This document shows positions 1 to 8,692 of a DNA stretch of 64,000 nt, piece by piece. Made by a program: the position numbers and the translations under genes. This DNA comes from Chloroflexi bacterium CFX4 (GTDB lineage Bacteria; Chloroflexota; Anaerolineae; Aggregatilineales; UBA2796), in the NCBI GenBank assembly GCA_021404685.1, contig QWHC01000019.1:1-64000 (forward strand), written 5' to 3'. Under the pieces are notes generated by a model. That model was not told the DNA's origin and did no database searches. It was given only the letters and a program-made list of their open reading frames with translations. The first letter of the stretch is position 1; the number at the start of each line of letters is the position of its first letter.

Positions 1-1
1 G

Positions 2-3000
2 GACACCTTCCCAGCCGGCATGACCGTTGCAACACCACCGAACGCCACCAACACTTGCGGCGGCACTTTTGCGCCGAACGCTGGTGATCCGAGCGTCTCG
101 CTGAGTGGCGGCAGCATCGCAGCGGGCGGCAACTGCACGCTCACTGTGGATGTGACGACCAGCGTTGCGGGTGCATCCGTCAACACGACGGGCAATGTCA
201 CCTCGACCAACGGCGGCACGGGCAACACCGGCAGCGCCACGCTGAACACGGTTGCGCCACCGAGCATCACGAAGGCGTTCAGTCCAACGACCATCCCAGC
301 CGGCGGTGTGACCACGATTACATTGGTCATCACCAACCCGAATGCTACGGTTGCGCTGACAGGCGTCGCTGTGACGGATACCTTCCCAGCCGGTATGACC
401 GTTGCGACACCACCGAACGCCTCAAACACTTGCGGCGGCACTTTTGCGCCGAACGCTGGTGATCCGAGCGTCTCGCTAAGCGGCGGTAACATCGCGGCGG
501 GCGGTAACTGCACGCTCACTGTGGATGTGACGACCAGCACGCCCGGCGACTCGGTCAATACGACGGGCAACGTCACCTCGACCAACGGCGGCACCGGCAA
601 TACTGCCACTGCCACCGTGACGGTCGGCGCGATTGCACCGCCGAGCATCACCAAATCCTTCACACCGACCACCATTGCAGCCGGCGGCACAAGCACGCTG
701 ACTCTGGTCATCACCAACCCGAACGCAGCACTGACGCTGACAGGTTTGGCAGTGACGGATACCTTCCCAACTGATATGACGGTTGCCGCACCACTAACCA
801 CCACCAACACTTGCGGCGGCACGCTACTGGATAACCTTGGCGGCACATTGGTAGCCGGCGCGGCGGGCATTCAGCTCACCGGCGGCACGCTTGCCCCAGC
901 CAGCAACTGCACGATCACGGTGCTTGTCACGGCGACGGTGAGCGGCGTCAACACGACGGGCAACGTTAGCTCCACCAACGGCGGCACGGGCAATACAGGC
1001 TCTGCCACGCTGACGGTTGGCGCGATCACACCGCCAAGCATCACCAAATCCTTCACACCTGCCAGCATCAATCCCGGTGAGACAAGCACGCTCACGTTGG
1101 TCATCACCAACGCGAATACGGCACTCACCCTGACTGGCGTGGCAGTGACGGATACCTTCCCAACCGATATGACGGTTGCCGCACCACTGACCACTACCAA
1201 CACCTGCGGCGGCACGCTGCTAGATAACTTGGGTGGTACGTTGGTCGCTGGCGCAGTCGGCATCCAACTGACAGGCGGCAGCATCGCGCCTGCCAGCAAC
1301 TGCACGATCACGGTGCTTGTCACGGCGACGGTGAGTGGCGTCAACACGACGGGCAACGTTAGCTCTACCAACGGCGGCACGGGCAACACCGGCAGCGCCA
1401 CGCTGACGGTCGGCGCGATTGCACCGCCAAGCATCACCAAATCCTTCACGCCAACCACTATCGAGGCAGGCGGCGTGACCACGATTACGTTGGTCATCAC
1501 CAACCCGAACGTGGCGCTTGCTCTGACGGGCGTCGCCGTGACGGATACTTTCCCTGCTGGCATGACCGTTGCCGCACCGCCGAACGCCACCAACACTTGC
1601 GGCGGCACCTTTGCGCCAGTGGCAGGTGCGGGCAGCGTCTCGCTAAGCGGTGGTAACATCGCGGCGGGCGGCAACTGCACGCTCAGTGTGGATGTGACGA
1701 CCAGCACGCTTGGTAGCTCGGTCAACACGACGAGCAACGTCAGCTCTACCAATGGTGGCACGGGCAACACCGCCACTGCGACTGTGGTGGTTAATGCCGT
1801 GCAGCCGCCAAGCATCGTCAAATCCTTCAGCCCAACGGCAATCGTTAGCGGTGGCACCACCACACTGACTCTCGTCATTAGCAACCCGAATGCGCTCACC
1901 ACGCTGACAGGTGTTGCCGTGACGGATACCTTCCCAACGGGCATGACCGTTGCCGCGCCGCTGACCACCACCAATACCTGCGGCGGGACGCTGCTGGATA
2001 ACTTGGGCGGTGTGTTGGCAGATGGCGCAGACGGCATCCAACTGACGGGCGGCTCAATCGCACCTGCCAGCAACTGCACGATCACCGTGTTGGTGACTGC
2101 AACCCAGAGTGGCGTGAACACGACGGGCAATGTTAGCTCGACCAACGGTGGCACGGGCAACAATGGCAGCGCACCGATCAGCGTTGGCGGCGGCGTGGCA
2201 GACCTGCAAGCGGTCAAGAGTGTCAGCCCAACCAGCGTCTCGCCCGGCGGCGCGATCAGCTTCACCATTGTGCTAACCAACAATGGGCCTGATGCAGCCA
2301 ATGGCGCAACCTTCAGCGATGCTGTGCCTGCTGAGGTGAGCATCCTCAGCGCGACATGCGGCAGTGCAGCCGGTGGCGCAGTCTGCGGCAGTGTGAATGT
2401 AGCAGGTCAGAATGTGACGATGACCATTCCGACCTTCCCAAGTGGCGGCAGCCTGACCATCACCATCAATGGCATTGTGACGGCGAGCAGCGGCAGCTTC
2501 ACCAACACAGCGCGCATCACACCGCCGGTGGATATTGTTGATCCGAACGAGCCGAACAACGAGAGCAGCGTGCCAGTCGTGATCGTGACGACGGGCTTGG
2601 CAGCAGATTTGGTCATCACCAAGACTGTTGATCCAACCACCTATACAGTTGGCGGCGCACTGACTTACACCATTGTGGTGCGGAACGACGGACCCAACGA
2701 TGTGACGGGCGCAACCGTGACGGATACCTTCCCAGCGGCGCTCATCAATCCGCAGTGGTCGTGCGTGGCAACCGGCAGTGCAACTTGCACGGCGGGCTTG
2801 CAGAACGGCAACCTTGTGGATACGGTTGACCTTGCAGCCGGCGCGGGCAACTTCCTCACCTACACTGTGACGGCAATCGTTGGCGCTGGCACGACAGGTC
2901 CGATCAACAACATTGCTTATGTGTCGCTGCCAGGCGGCTATGTTGACCCAACACCTGCTAACAACAGCTCGCCTGCCACCAGCAATCCGTCTGGCGGCAT

Positions 3001-3538
3001 CAGCCCGACACCTGTCCCAACGCAAATTGGCGGCATCGTGATCGTTGATCCCGTCATCGTGAAGCTGGTCAACCCTGCCCTTGCCCTGCCCGGCGAGACG
3101 GTCGTCTATACGCTGACCGTGACCAACCCAAGCAGCGCACCGGCAATTGGCGTCGTCGTCTCTGACCCTGTGCCAGCGGTCTTGCAGATCATCAGTGCTT
3201 CAACCACGCAAGGCACGTTCACGATCAGCGGTCAGACGGTCATCTTTGATGTTGGTGTGGTCAATCCGGGTCAAACCATCACGCTGACCATCACAGCACG
3301 GCTGCGCGATGATGCGCCAGCACCCACCGATGTGACCAACACCGGTGAACTGCGCCATCAGACGGGCAACCCGCGTGTTAGCTCCGCACTGCTGCGCGTC
3401 ACTCGTGGACGCCTGCCCTCCACCGGTCTGCCGCCTGCCGAACCAATCAATGTTGGTCAGGCAGTGGGGCTGCTGTTGGTCGGCGTGCTGCTCATCCTGA
3501 TGGGCGGTCTGCTGCTGCGGCGCGTCAGCCGTCGTTAA
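2..3538 (+). CDS. LPXTG-anchored DUF11 repeat surface protein (5' partial)
   Basis: Long extracellular repeat protein; the reading frame is open to the left window edge (codons for DTFPAG precede the first Met at 20), so the true start is outside. At least nine DUF11-type beta-sandwich repeats of about 125-131 residues are visible, each opening with a motif like PPSITKSFTPTTI and carrying VTDTFP; repeats 2-6 are nearly identical, 7-9 (starting ADLQAVK, ADLVITK, DPVIVK) are diverged. The C-terminus has a full cell-wall sorting signal: LPSTG, a hydrophobic helix (VGLLLVGVLLILMGGLLL) and a RRVSRR tail. A sortase follows directly, so covalent anchoring to the envelope is the natural inference. 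Product probably acts as a stalk or adhesin; no ligand can be named. Very sure of family and anchoring signal, unsure of function. Confidence 0.93.
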   Translation, partial: DTFPAGMTVATPPNATNTCGGTFAPNAGDPSVSLSGGSIAAGGNCTLTVDVTTSVAGASVNTTGNVTSTNGGTGNTGSATLNTVAPPSITKAFSPTTIPAGGVTTITLVITNPNATVALTGVAVTDTFPAGMTVATPPNASNTCGGTFAPNAGDPSVSLSGGNIAAGGNCTLTVDVTTSTPGDSVNTTGNVTSTNGGTGNTATATVTVGAIAPPSITKSFTPTTIAAGGTSTLTLVITNPNAALTLTGLAVTDTFPTDMTVAAPLTTTNTCGGTLLDNLGGTLVAGAAGIQLTGGTLAPASNCTITVLVTATVSGVNTTGNVSSTNGGTGNTGSATLTVGAITPPSITKSFTPASINPGETSTLTLVITNANTALTLTGVAVTDTFPTDMTVAAPLTTTNTCGGTLLDNLGGTLVAGAVGIQLTGGSIAPASNCTITVLVTATVSGVNTTGNVSSTNGGTGNTGSATLTVGAIAPPSITKSFTPTTIEAGGVTTITLVITNPNVALALTGVAVTDTFPAGMTVAAPPNATNTCGGTFAPVAGAGSVSLSGGNIAAGGNCTLSVDVTTSTLGSSVNTTSNVSSTNGGTGNTATATVVVNAVQPPSIVKSFSPTAIVSGGTTTLTLVISNPNALTTLTGVAVTDTFPTGMTVAAPLTTTNTCGGTLLDNLGGVLADGADGIQLTGGSIAPASNCTITVLVTATQSGVNTTGNVSSTNGGTGNNGSAPISVGGGVADLQAVKSVSPTSVSPGGAISFTIVLTNNGPDAANGATFSDAVPAEVSILSATCGSAAGGAVCGSVNVAGQNVTMTIPTFPSGGSLTITINGIVTASSGSFTNTARITPPVDIVDPNEPNNESSVPVVIVTTGLAADLVITKTVDPTTYTVGGALTYTIVVRNDGPNDVTGATVTDTFPAALINPQWSCVATGSATCTAGLQNGNLVDTVDLAAGAGNFLTYTVTAIVGAGTTGPINNIAYVSLPGGYVDPTPANNSSPATSNPSGGISPTPVPTQIGGIVIVDPVIVKLVNPALALPGETVVYTLTVTNPSSAPAIGVVVSDPVPAVLQIISASTTQGTFTISGQTVIFDVGVVNPGQTITLTITARLRDDAPAPTDVTNTGELRHQTGNPRVSSALLRVTRGRLPSTGLPPAEPINVGQAVGLLLVGVLLILMGGLLLRRVSRR
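257..2197. repeat. Tandem DNA repeats encoding DUF11 domains
   Basis: Five long direct repeats start near 257, 638, 1031, 1424 and 1805 (unit lengths 381 or 393 bp). They share long near-identical stretches, for example blocks encoding STNGGTGNT and VTDTFP. Two sub-types alternate: a FAPNAGDPSVSLSGG type (units at 257 and 1424) and a LLDNLGGTLVAGA type (638, 1031, 1805). The high DNA identity suggests recent duplication or gene conversion and makes the locus prone to repeat-number change. Confidence 0.85.
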
Positions 3539-3554
3539 GGTAACCTTATAGTGT

Positions 3555-3590
3555 GGCTGCGCTGCCTTGTTTCGGCAGGGCAGTGCAGCC
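3555..3590 (+). terminator. Hairpin between surface protein and sortase
   Basis: GGCTGC (3555-3560) pairs with GCAGCC (3585-3590), with further CTGCC/GGCAG pairing inside. It lies 17 bases after the DUF11 stop. There is no T-run, so it is either a weak terminator or an RNA-stability element that lowers sortase relative to its substrate. Confidence 0.5.
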
Positions 3591-3633
3591 AGCTTTCCCC
3601 ACCTTTTGCTGAAAAACGCGCTAACACAGATGG

Positions 3634-4293
3634 ATGGGAAAAAATCGCATGTATAGGTATCGCCCACGCCGACGCAACAGCCTCAGCCCACTCGCTACCC
3701 TCTTGATCATCTTTGGCGCAGTGGCAGTTTATCTCGCTTTCGAGACGATCAATCGCCGTTTGCCCACGACGCAACCCACACCTACCAACCTACCGCCGAC
3801 GCAAATCGCAGTGGCGTTGGGACAGCCAAGCCACACACCCACGCCGATCCGCAAACTACCCTTCCGTGTGGCTGCCGCTAATGTGAACTTATTGGCGGAG
3901 ATTGTGCCGCTCTACTTTGATATGAACCTTGATACATGGAATCTGAACTACCTGAACGCCAACGCCGGGCATTTAGAAGGGACAGCCAACCTTGATGAAG
4001 GTGGCAACTTCGTGCTGGCAGGGCATGTGGAGCTTGGTGATGGCGTGGCGGGTCCGTTTGCGCGCATCGGCGAAATGCGTGTGGGCGATATTATCAGCGT
4101 CTTTCGGGAAAATTCCGCCACCACAGAGGTGATCCGCTACGCTGTGACGGAAGTCCTGATCGTTGCGCCGAACGATTTCAGCGTGATTCGCAATCGCGGC
4201 TATGAGGAACTAACGCTCATCACATGCGCCGATTGGGACGCGCAACGCTACGACTATCTGAAACGGGTGGTTGTGCGCGCACGGCGCTTGTAG
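3634..4293 (+). CDS. Sortase family transpeptidase
   Basis: Membrane-anchored cysteine transpeptidase of 219 residues that should cleave LPXTG signals and attach the protein to an envelope acceptor. An N-terminal basic stretch and one membrane helix (about 20-36) are followed by a Pro/Thr-rich linker and the sortase barrel. Catalytic residues are visible: His131 in VLAGHVE, Cys198 in TLITC and Arg211 in YLKRVVV. It lies 95 bases after the gene for an LPSTG protein, so that protein is the probable substrate. An in-frame ATG at 3649 is an alternative start. The subclass (D/E/F-like) cannot be fixed by eye. Confidence 0.93.
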   Translation: MGKNRMYRYRPRRRNSLSPLATLLIIFGAVAVYLAFETINRRLPTTQPTPTNLPPTQIAVALGQPSHTPTPIRKLPFRVAAANVNLLAEIVPLYFDMNLDTWNLNYLNANAGHLEGTANLDEGGNFVLAGHVELGDGVAGPFARIGEMRVGDIISVFRENSATTEVIRYAVTEVLIVAPNDFSVIRNRGYEELTLITCADWDAQRYDYLKRVVVRARRL

Positions 4294-4307
4294 GGCTGTG
4301 TGCTGTG

Positions 4308-4341
4308 GCTGCCGCAGCGCGTTGGTGCGGCGTGCGGCAGC
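4308..4341. terminator. Hairpin between convergent genes
   Basis: GCTGCCGCA (4308-4316) and TGCGGCAGC (4333-4341) form a 9-bp perfect stem in the 52-base gap between the sortase stop and the stop of the minus-strand DUF4926 gene. It could serve both genes; no T-run is present. Confidence 0.55.
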
Positions 4342-4345
4342 GCAG

Positions 4346-4585
4346 CTAGTGGAGCGTGGGATCGCGGCGGGTATCATCTATCAGGGTGAGTTTGTTAGCG
4401 TGCAAGGCGCAGACAAGCTGTCCATCACGCTCACTGAAAGCCACCTCAAATAAATCACCACTTAAAATCTCCACAACGGTGCCAACCTGCCCGCGCAGCA
4501 GGTGGTGTTCTGGCACGTCTTCGGTCAGTGCTACGCGGTCGTAGACGTTCACAAAAGCAGCATTTGGGCGGTTATGGCGCAGCAT
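4346..4585 (-). CDS. DUF4926-like small protein
   Basis: About 79 residues. It resembles the DUF4926 family: a core YDRVALTEDVPEH, then LRGQVGTVVEIL and FEVAFSERDG, a small SH3-like beta fold often found near toxin-antitoxin or mobile genes but also alone. Start at 4585 (MLRHNRP) was chosen because a purine-rich GGAAGGGGGA lies about 8 bases upstream; the longer frame to 4663 would lack this. No partner gene is evident next to it, and it is transcribed toward the sortase. Function is unknown. Confidence 0.75.
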   Translation of the reverse strand: MLRHNRPNAAFVNVYDRVALTEDVPEHHLLRGQVGTVVEILSGDLFEVAFSERDGQLVCALHANKLTLIDDTRRDPTLH

Positions 4586-4680
4586 GGTTAAAATTCCCCC
4601 TTCCATGCAGGGTGATGCCCTGCACCTGCCGCTAACTTTAACCACGAATCGGCTTTTGCACAAATGTGAAAATTTGGCGG

Positions 4681-5328
4681 TTAATCAGAATCAGGCACGC
4701 CCTCACGTTGGAACTTCTCAGCTAAGGTTTGCCCATCTGCCATGCTGCCGAGTTTGCCGTAGTCTTTGCGAGCAAGGCGCGAGATCGGATCGAGCGCTAA
4801 GGTATCCACCCACAGCGAGTCCGTCGGCAGATCGGCACGCACATGCAAGCGTAGCACTTGCCCAATCACCAGCGTACTTTTGCCCACAGGCATTGGATGC
4901 AATTCCAACACTTGGCACTCTAGTGCAGCGGGCGCTTCAGCGATGCGCGCAGGGCGCACCAGCTCAGAGGGCAGCGGGGTCAGGCGCGCCTCAGCGAATT
5001 CGTTCACCTCTGGCGCAAATTCCGTACCCGTGATCTCGACTTGGGCGATCAGGGCGCTGTTGGCGATGTGCAGCACAAATTCTGGCACTTCGCGCAGATT
5101 GTTCAGCGTGTCTTTGGTGCGTCCATCACGGTGAACGCCGATTGAGAACATGACCAGCGGCGGCAGCGTGCTACCCGCGTTAAAGTAGCTGAAGGCGGCA
5201 AGGTTTGGCACATCTTCCGCGCTCAGCGTGGAGACCCACGCCACAGGGCGCGGCACGATCAGGCTTTGAAAGAGCATCGCCATTTGGCGCGGCTCTAGCG
5301 TGTTCGGGTCAAAACTGCGAAAGGTCAT
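4681..5328 (-). CDS. Flavin reductase-like, FMN-binding protein
   Basis: Protein of 215 residues of the flavin reductase-like/flavoredoxin family, a split-barrel FMN-binding fold. The N-terminal segment VPRPVAWVSTLSAEDVPNLA with FSYFN and the VMFSIG strand followed by KDTLNNLREVPEFVLH is typical. Members reduce flavin with NAD(P)H or bind FMN as electron carriers; which applies here cannot be told. It is probably cytoplasmic and single-domain. It ends 95 bases from DUF4926 on the same strand and may be cotranscribed with it. Confidence 0.88.
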   Translation of the reverse strand: MTFRSFDPNTLEPRQMAMLFQSLIVPRPVAWVSTLSAEDVPNLAAFSYFNAGSTLPPLVMFSIGVHRDGRTKDTLNNLREVPEFVLHIANSALIAQVEITGTEFAPEVNEFAEARLTPLPSELVRPARIAEAPAALECQVLELHPMPVGKSTLVIGQVLRLHVRADLPTDSLWVDTLALDPISRLARKDYGKLGSMADGQTLAEKFQREGVPDSD

Positions 5329-5338
5329 TCAGCCTCTG

Positions 5339-5803
5339 CTATAGATTAAAGTCTTCAAGGGTTGGTTCGCCCGTTCGTGATTTTGCAGCGTTGGCGCGCC
5401 GCTGGCGTGCCGCAGCAACCTGCTGTGCGCGCAAGATATAACCTGCCGTCAGGCGTGCCTGCCGCCGTGCAAGGTCAATGTGAGCGCCTCTGCCACGCCG
5501 CACCTCACGGTTAAGGCGCAGTGCATCCTCATCTGGCACGCCGAAGGCAACCAAAAAGATTGCCACAATCCGCAGCACAGACCACGAGAGCGAAAAGAGG
5601 AGCAGGTAGATGACCGCGCAGTAGAAGAACATGCTGAGCGCTTCTTCAGCGCTTAAAACGCGCAGATTTTCGCCGCGCAGGAACTCGGTCAACACGTTTA
5701 GGTACGTTTCAATTGGTTGGCTGGTGGTCGTGCTGACCGCAAGGGTAAAGATGACCCCTAAGGCAGCTACAAGCGCAGCAAAAGCAGCAGACACGGCATC
5801 CAT
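5339..5803 (-). CDS. Hypothetical membrane protein, two helices
   Basis: About 154 residues with two hydrophobic helices (VSAAFAALVAALGVIFTLAV near the N-terminus and a long one around MFFYCAVIYLLLFSLSWSVL), then a basic, Arg/Ala-rich cytoplasmic tail ending EPTLEDFNL. No family is recognised. The start is uncertain: the frame is open to 5965, with an ATG at 5878 also possible; 5803 was chosen because it places the first helix at the N-terminus and a GGA lies just upstream. It ends 10 bases before the start of the flavin-reductase gene and is divergent from the phosphorylase gene. Confidence 0.65.
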   Translation of the reverse strand: MDAVSAAFAALVAALGVIFTLAVSTTTSQPIETYLNVLTEFLRGENLRVLSAEEALSMFFYCAVIYLLLFSLSWSVLRIVAIFLVAFGVPDEDALRLNREVRRGRGAHIDLARRQARLTAGYILRAQQVAAARQRRANAAKSRTGEPTLEDFNL

Positions 5804-6003
5804 TCCTTCCGATATGTATGCATCAGGCTGCTGCTGATTATGGCACACAACTGAGCGCAAAGGCAACCTAAGGCGCATTTCACCGCTCTCATTAGGCGCG
5901 GATGCTTGCTTTTGGGCGCGCAACTGTTTACACTTTGCCGCACACTTGAATGAAGACACACACAACTTTATCCCTGCACCAAAGGCAGAAAGCTACTTAG
6001 AGA

Positions 6004-6861
6004 ATGACCACCTACGATCACTACACCATCAGCGATTACGATCTCGCCGTAGAGGCACTGCGCGCACGCACCTCAGTGCAACCATTGGTTGGTTTAATTT
6101 TAGGCAGTGGGCTTGGCACCCTGGCAGAGAGCATCGAAAAGGCAGATTACATCCCCTACAACGAAGTGCCGCGCTTTCCACAATCTCAGGTGCTTGGGCA
6201 TCGCAACCGTTTTGTGGCAGGCACGCTTGAGGGCGTTTCGGTGCTGGCGATGCAAGGGCGCATTCACTATTATGAAGGCTTCTCCATGCAGGCGGTCACT
6301 TTCCCTGTCCGCGTCATGCAGCGCATGGGCGTGAAGGTCTTGATCGTCACCAACGCCGCCGGCGGCTTGAATCCGTCTTTTGCGGCGGGCGATCTGATGT
6401 TGATCACCGATCATATCAACCTGCCGGGCATGGCGGGCAACCATCCGCTGATTGGGCATAACGATGATGCGCTTGGCGAACGCTTCCCAGATATGTCCGC
6501 TGCCTACGATCCGCAACTATGTGCCGTAGCGCGCAGCACGGCACAAGCAAAGGGCATTACGCTGCATGAAGGCGTCTATATGGGCTTATCAGGCCCTAGT
6601 TTCGAGACGCCCGCCGAAGTACGGATGCTGCAACGGCTTGGCGCGGATGCAGTTGGCATGTCTACGGTGGGTGAGGTAACGGTCGCACGGCACGGCGGAA
6701 TGCGCGTGCTTGGCTTTTCAGGCATTACCAACATGCTGGTGGCGGGCGAAACACATGGGCAAGAGGTTTCCCATGCGGACGTGCTGGCAATGGGCAGGGA
6801 TAAAATCGCGCCTGCGTTGGCAGCATTGGTGCGCGGTGTGCTTGCCTCGCTGCGCGGCTGA
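6004..6861 (+). CDS. punA: Purine nucleoside phosphorylase (PNP-I, trimeric type)
   Basis: Cytoplasmic enzyme of 285 residues that splits inosine, guanosine or xanthosine with phosphate to free base and ribose-1-phosphate in purine salvage. Characteristic motifs are present in order: LILGSGLG (about 31-38, phosphate loop), GRIHYYEG, VTNAAGGLNP, LSGPSFETPAEVRML (substrate-binding Glu), and GADAVGMSTVGE followed by GITNM, the trimeric PNP signature. Length is normal for the family. The next gene starts 12 bases downstream, suggesting cotranscription with a membrane protein of unknown role. Confidence 0.95.
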   Translation: MTTYDHYTISDYDLAVEALRARTSVQPLVGLILGSGLGTLAESIEKADYIPYNEVPRFPQSQVLGHRNRFVAGTLEGVSVLAMQGRIHYYEGFSMQAVTFPVRVMQRMGVKVLIVTNAAGGLNPSFAAGDLMLITDHINLPGMAGNHPLIGHNDDALGERFPDMSAAYDPQLCAVARSTAQAKGITLHEGVYMGLSGPSFETPAEVRMLQRLGADAVGMSTVGEVTVARHGGMRVLGFSGITNMLVAGETHGQEVSHADVLAMGRDKIAPALAALVRGVLASLRG

Positions 6862-6872
6862 AAGGCGGCAAA

Positions 6873-7679
6873 ATGACACAACTCGTCTATCTGATCGAAC
6901 AAATTGCGCCGGCGATCTATCTGTTCTGTGCGGCGGGTGTGTTGTTTTGGCTAGGGCGCTACTTTGCTGCACAAGCAGGCTTGCGCGCCGCCGAATTCGA
7001 GCTGGAGCGCGAACTTGAAGAACAGCGCCGCGCGCGCGCCATCACTTGGGCAATCGGCTTCATTGAGCTAGGTCTGGCAGCACTAGCAGTCGCTGTCGTT
7101 ATCGCGCCAACACTACGTGCCGATCTCTTAAACGCCGGTTTGCCCATCACGCCTGAGGGCGGCGCTGAACAGCGCTTTGCAACCAGCACGCCCGGCGGCG
7201 ATGGCAGCGATGCCGAAGGCGTTTTCCTGACGGTGACGGCACAAGCGCTCAGCGGCGGCGGTGCCATTCTGCAACTGACAGCCGTTGCCTCACCCACGCC
7301 GGTTGGCACCATCGTCAGCGGCGCGCCAGAGCCAATCGGCTGCAACTCGGAGCAGGCGTGGCTAGAAATCCCAGCGAATGGAATGCTCGTCTTTGACACA
7401 CTGACCGTCGTCGGCACGGCAAATATTCCTAACTTCGCCTTCTACACACTGGAGATCAGCGGTGCCAGCACCGGTGGCGAGTTTGGCGTGCTGGATAACA
7501 AGACATCGCCCGTGATTGAGAAAGGTGTGCTAGGGCAGTTTGCGCTTGCCAGCTTCCAGCCCGGACAGTACCGTTTCCGCGTTGCCGTCTTTGATACTCT
7601 GAGCGAGATGCGCGCCTCTTGCACCGTCTCGATCTTCATCAGCGAACGCCCACCAACCAACACGCCGCCCGGCGGTTAG
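6873..7679 (+). CDS. Hypothetical two-helix membrane protein with outer domain
   Basis: Protein of 268 residues. Two N-terminal membrane helices (about 8-28, IYLFCAAGVLFWLGRYF, and about 50-72, WAIGFIELGLAALAVAVVIAPT) are separated by a charged coiled segment rich in Glu/Arg. A probable extracytoplasmic region follows, with a Gly/Ala-rich linker and a beta-rich domain containing AWLEIPANGMLVFDTL and ALASFQPGQYRFRVAVFD. It ends in a Pro/Thr tail. No named family was recognised. It follows punA by 12 bases. Confidence 0.8.
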   Translation: MTQLVYLIEQIAPAIYLFCAAGVLFWLGRYFAAQAGLRAAEFELERELEEQRRARAITWAIGFIELGLAALAVAVVIAPTLRADLLNAGLPITPEGGAEQRFATSTPGGDGSDAEGVFLTVTAQALSGGGAILQLTAVASPTPVGTIVSGAPEPIGCNSEQAWLEIPANGMLVFDTLTVVGTANIPNFAFYTLEISGASTGGEFGVLDNKTSPVIEKGVLGQFALASFQPGQYRFRVAVFDTLSEMRASCTVSIFISERPPTNTPPGG

Positions 7680-7750
7680 CCACGCTAGGCGTGCGGCTGC
7701 TCCTGCGGTATACTACGCGCCTGAATTCGCACCCCACAGGAGTTTTTCGC

Positions 7751-8497
7751 ATGAGCAACCTAGCAGAGCGCGTCGCAGTGGTGACTGGTGCCAGCCGCGG
7801 CATTGGGCGCGCCATCGCTTTAGAGTTGGCGCGGCGCGGCGCGGCAGTTGTGGTTAACTATAACGCCAGCGCAGAAGCTGCTGAACAAGTCGTAGCAGCT
7901 ATTCAGGGCGCAGGTGGCAGCGCCTTAGCGGTTCAGGCAGATGTGAGCGACCTCGCACAGGCTGAAGCGCTTATCAAGGCAGCGCAGACGCAGTTTGGCA
8001 AAGTGGATATTCTGGTGAACAACGCCGGCATGACTCGTGACGGGCTGCTGATGAGCATGAAAGAAACCGATTGGGACAGCGTGCTGGATACCAACCTGAA
8101 AAGCGCGTGGAGCTGCTGCAAGGCTGCTGTGCGTGGCATGATCAAGCAGCGCAGCGGGCGCATTGTGAACATTACCAGCGTGGTTGGCATCAGTGGGCAA
8201 GCAGGGCAAACCAACTACAGCGCCAGCAAAGCAGGGCTGATCGGCTTCACTAAGGCGTTGGCACGCGAAGTTGCCTCACGCCAAATCACCGTGAACGCAG
8301 TAGCGCCTGGCTTCATCACCACCGATATGACGGCGAGCCTTTCGGCGGAACTCATGGCAGAACTGAACAAGCGCATTCCGCTGGCGCGCTACGGCGCACC
8401 GGAAGATATTGCCTATGCTGTCGCCTTCTTGGTCAGCGATGAGGCGAGTTATATCACCGGGCAGGTGCTGACGGTGGACGGCGGTTTGATCATGTAG
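7751..8497 (+). CDS. fabG: 3-oxoacyl-[ACP] reductase FabG
   Basis: Short-chain dehydrogenase of 248 residues that reduces 3-oxoacyl-ACP with NADPH in fatty-acid synthesis. It has TGASRGIG (cofactor loop, about 13-20), NNAG, an active-site Ser in NITSVVG, YSASKAG with the Tyr-Lys pair, and a VAPGFITTDMT segment typical of FabG. The ATG at 7751 has AGGAG eleven bases upstream (7738-7742); the longer frame from 7619 overlaps the previous gene and lacks homology. A TATACT box lies at 7709-7714 in the 71-base gap, without a clear -35. SDR substrate assignment by motif is good but not absolute. Confidence 0.93.
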   Translation: MSNLAERVAVVTGASRGIGRAIALELARRGAAVVVNYNASAEAAEQVVAAIQGAGGSALAVQADVSDLAQAEALIKAAQTQFGKVDILVNNAGMTRDGLLMSMKETDWDSVLDTNLKSAWSCCKAAVRGMIKQRSGRIVNITSVVGISGQAGQTNYSASKAGLIGFTKALAREVASRQITVNAVAPGFITTDMTASLSAELMAELNKRIPLARYGAPEDIAYAVAFLVSDEASYITGQVLTVDGGLIM

Positions 8498-8541
8498 GCG
8501 GCTACGCCTGCCCGCAATCCTTTGAGTTTGCCTCTCAATCC

Positions 8542-8571
8542 CTGCCCCTTGAGGCTTCGCCTGAGGGGCAG
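8542..8571 (+). terminator. Hairpin after fabG
   Basis: CTGCCCCT (8542-8549) pairs with AGGGGCAG (8564-8571), and inside it AGGC pairs with GCCT around a TTC loop. It is a strong stem 45 bases after the fabG stop and without a T-run. It separates fabG from the promoter of the next operon. Confidence 0.6.
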
Positions 8572-8622
8572 CAGGAGCGCAGTAAAGTGGCACGGAGAAA
8601 CACCCGCCGCACCCAAAATGGT

Positions 8623-8651
8623 GTGACACAATCCAAACAGTACGCTACAAT
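8623..8651 (+). promoter_or_regulatory. Sigma70-type promoter for the nusB-tat operon
   Basis: -35 GTGACA (8623-8628, 5 of 6 to consensus), 17-base spacer, -10 TACAAT (8646-8651, 5 of 6). It lies 41 bases before the GTG start of nusB. Confidence 0.7.
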
Positions 8652-8692
8652 ACGTACATAGCATATCAGCAAAAGGCTTCAGGAACGGAACT

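Noticed and set aside
257-2197. Regular repeats as a possible CRISPR array
   Set aside because: Units are 381-393 bp, coding and in frame, with no short spacers.
871-2343. 490-residue open frame on the minus strand
   Set aside because: It lies inside the DUF11 gene, repeats with the same period, and has Val/Pro-rich low-complexity translation; a shadow of the repetitive plus-strand code.
7709-7714. TATACT as a firm fabG promoter
   Set aside because: No acceptable -35 box at 16-18 bases; kept only as a remark under fabG.
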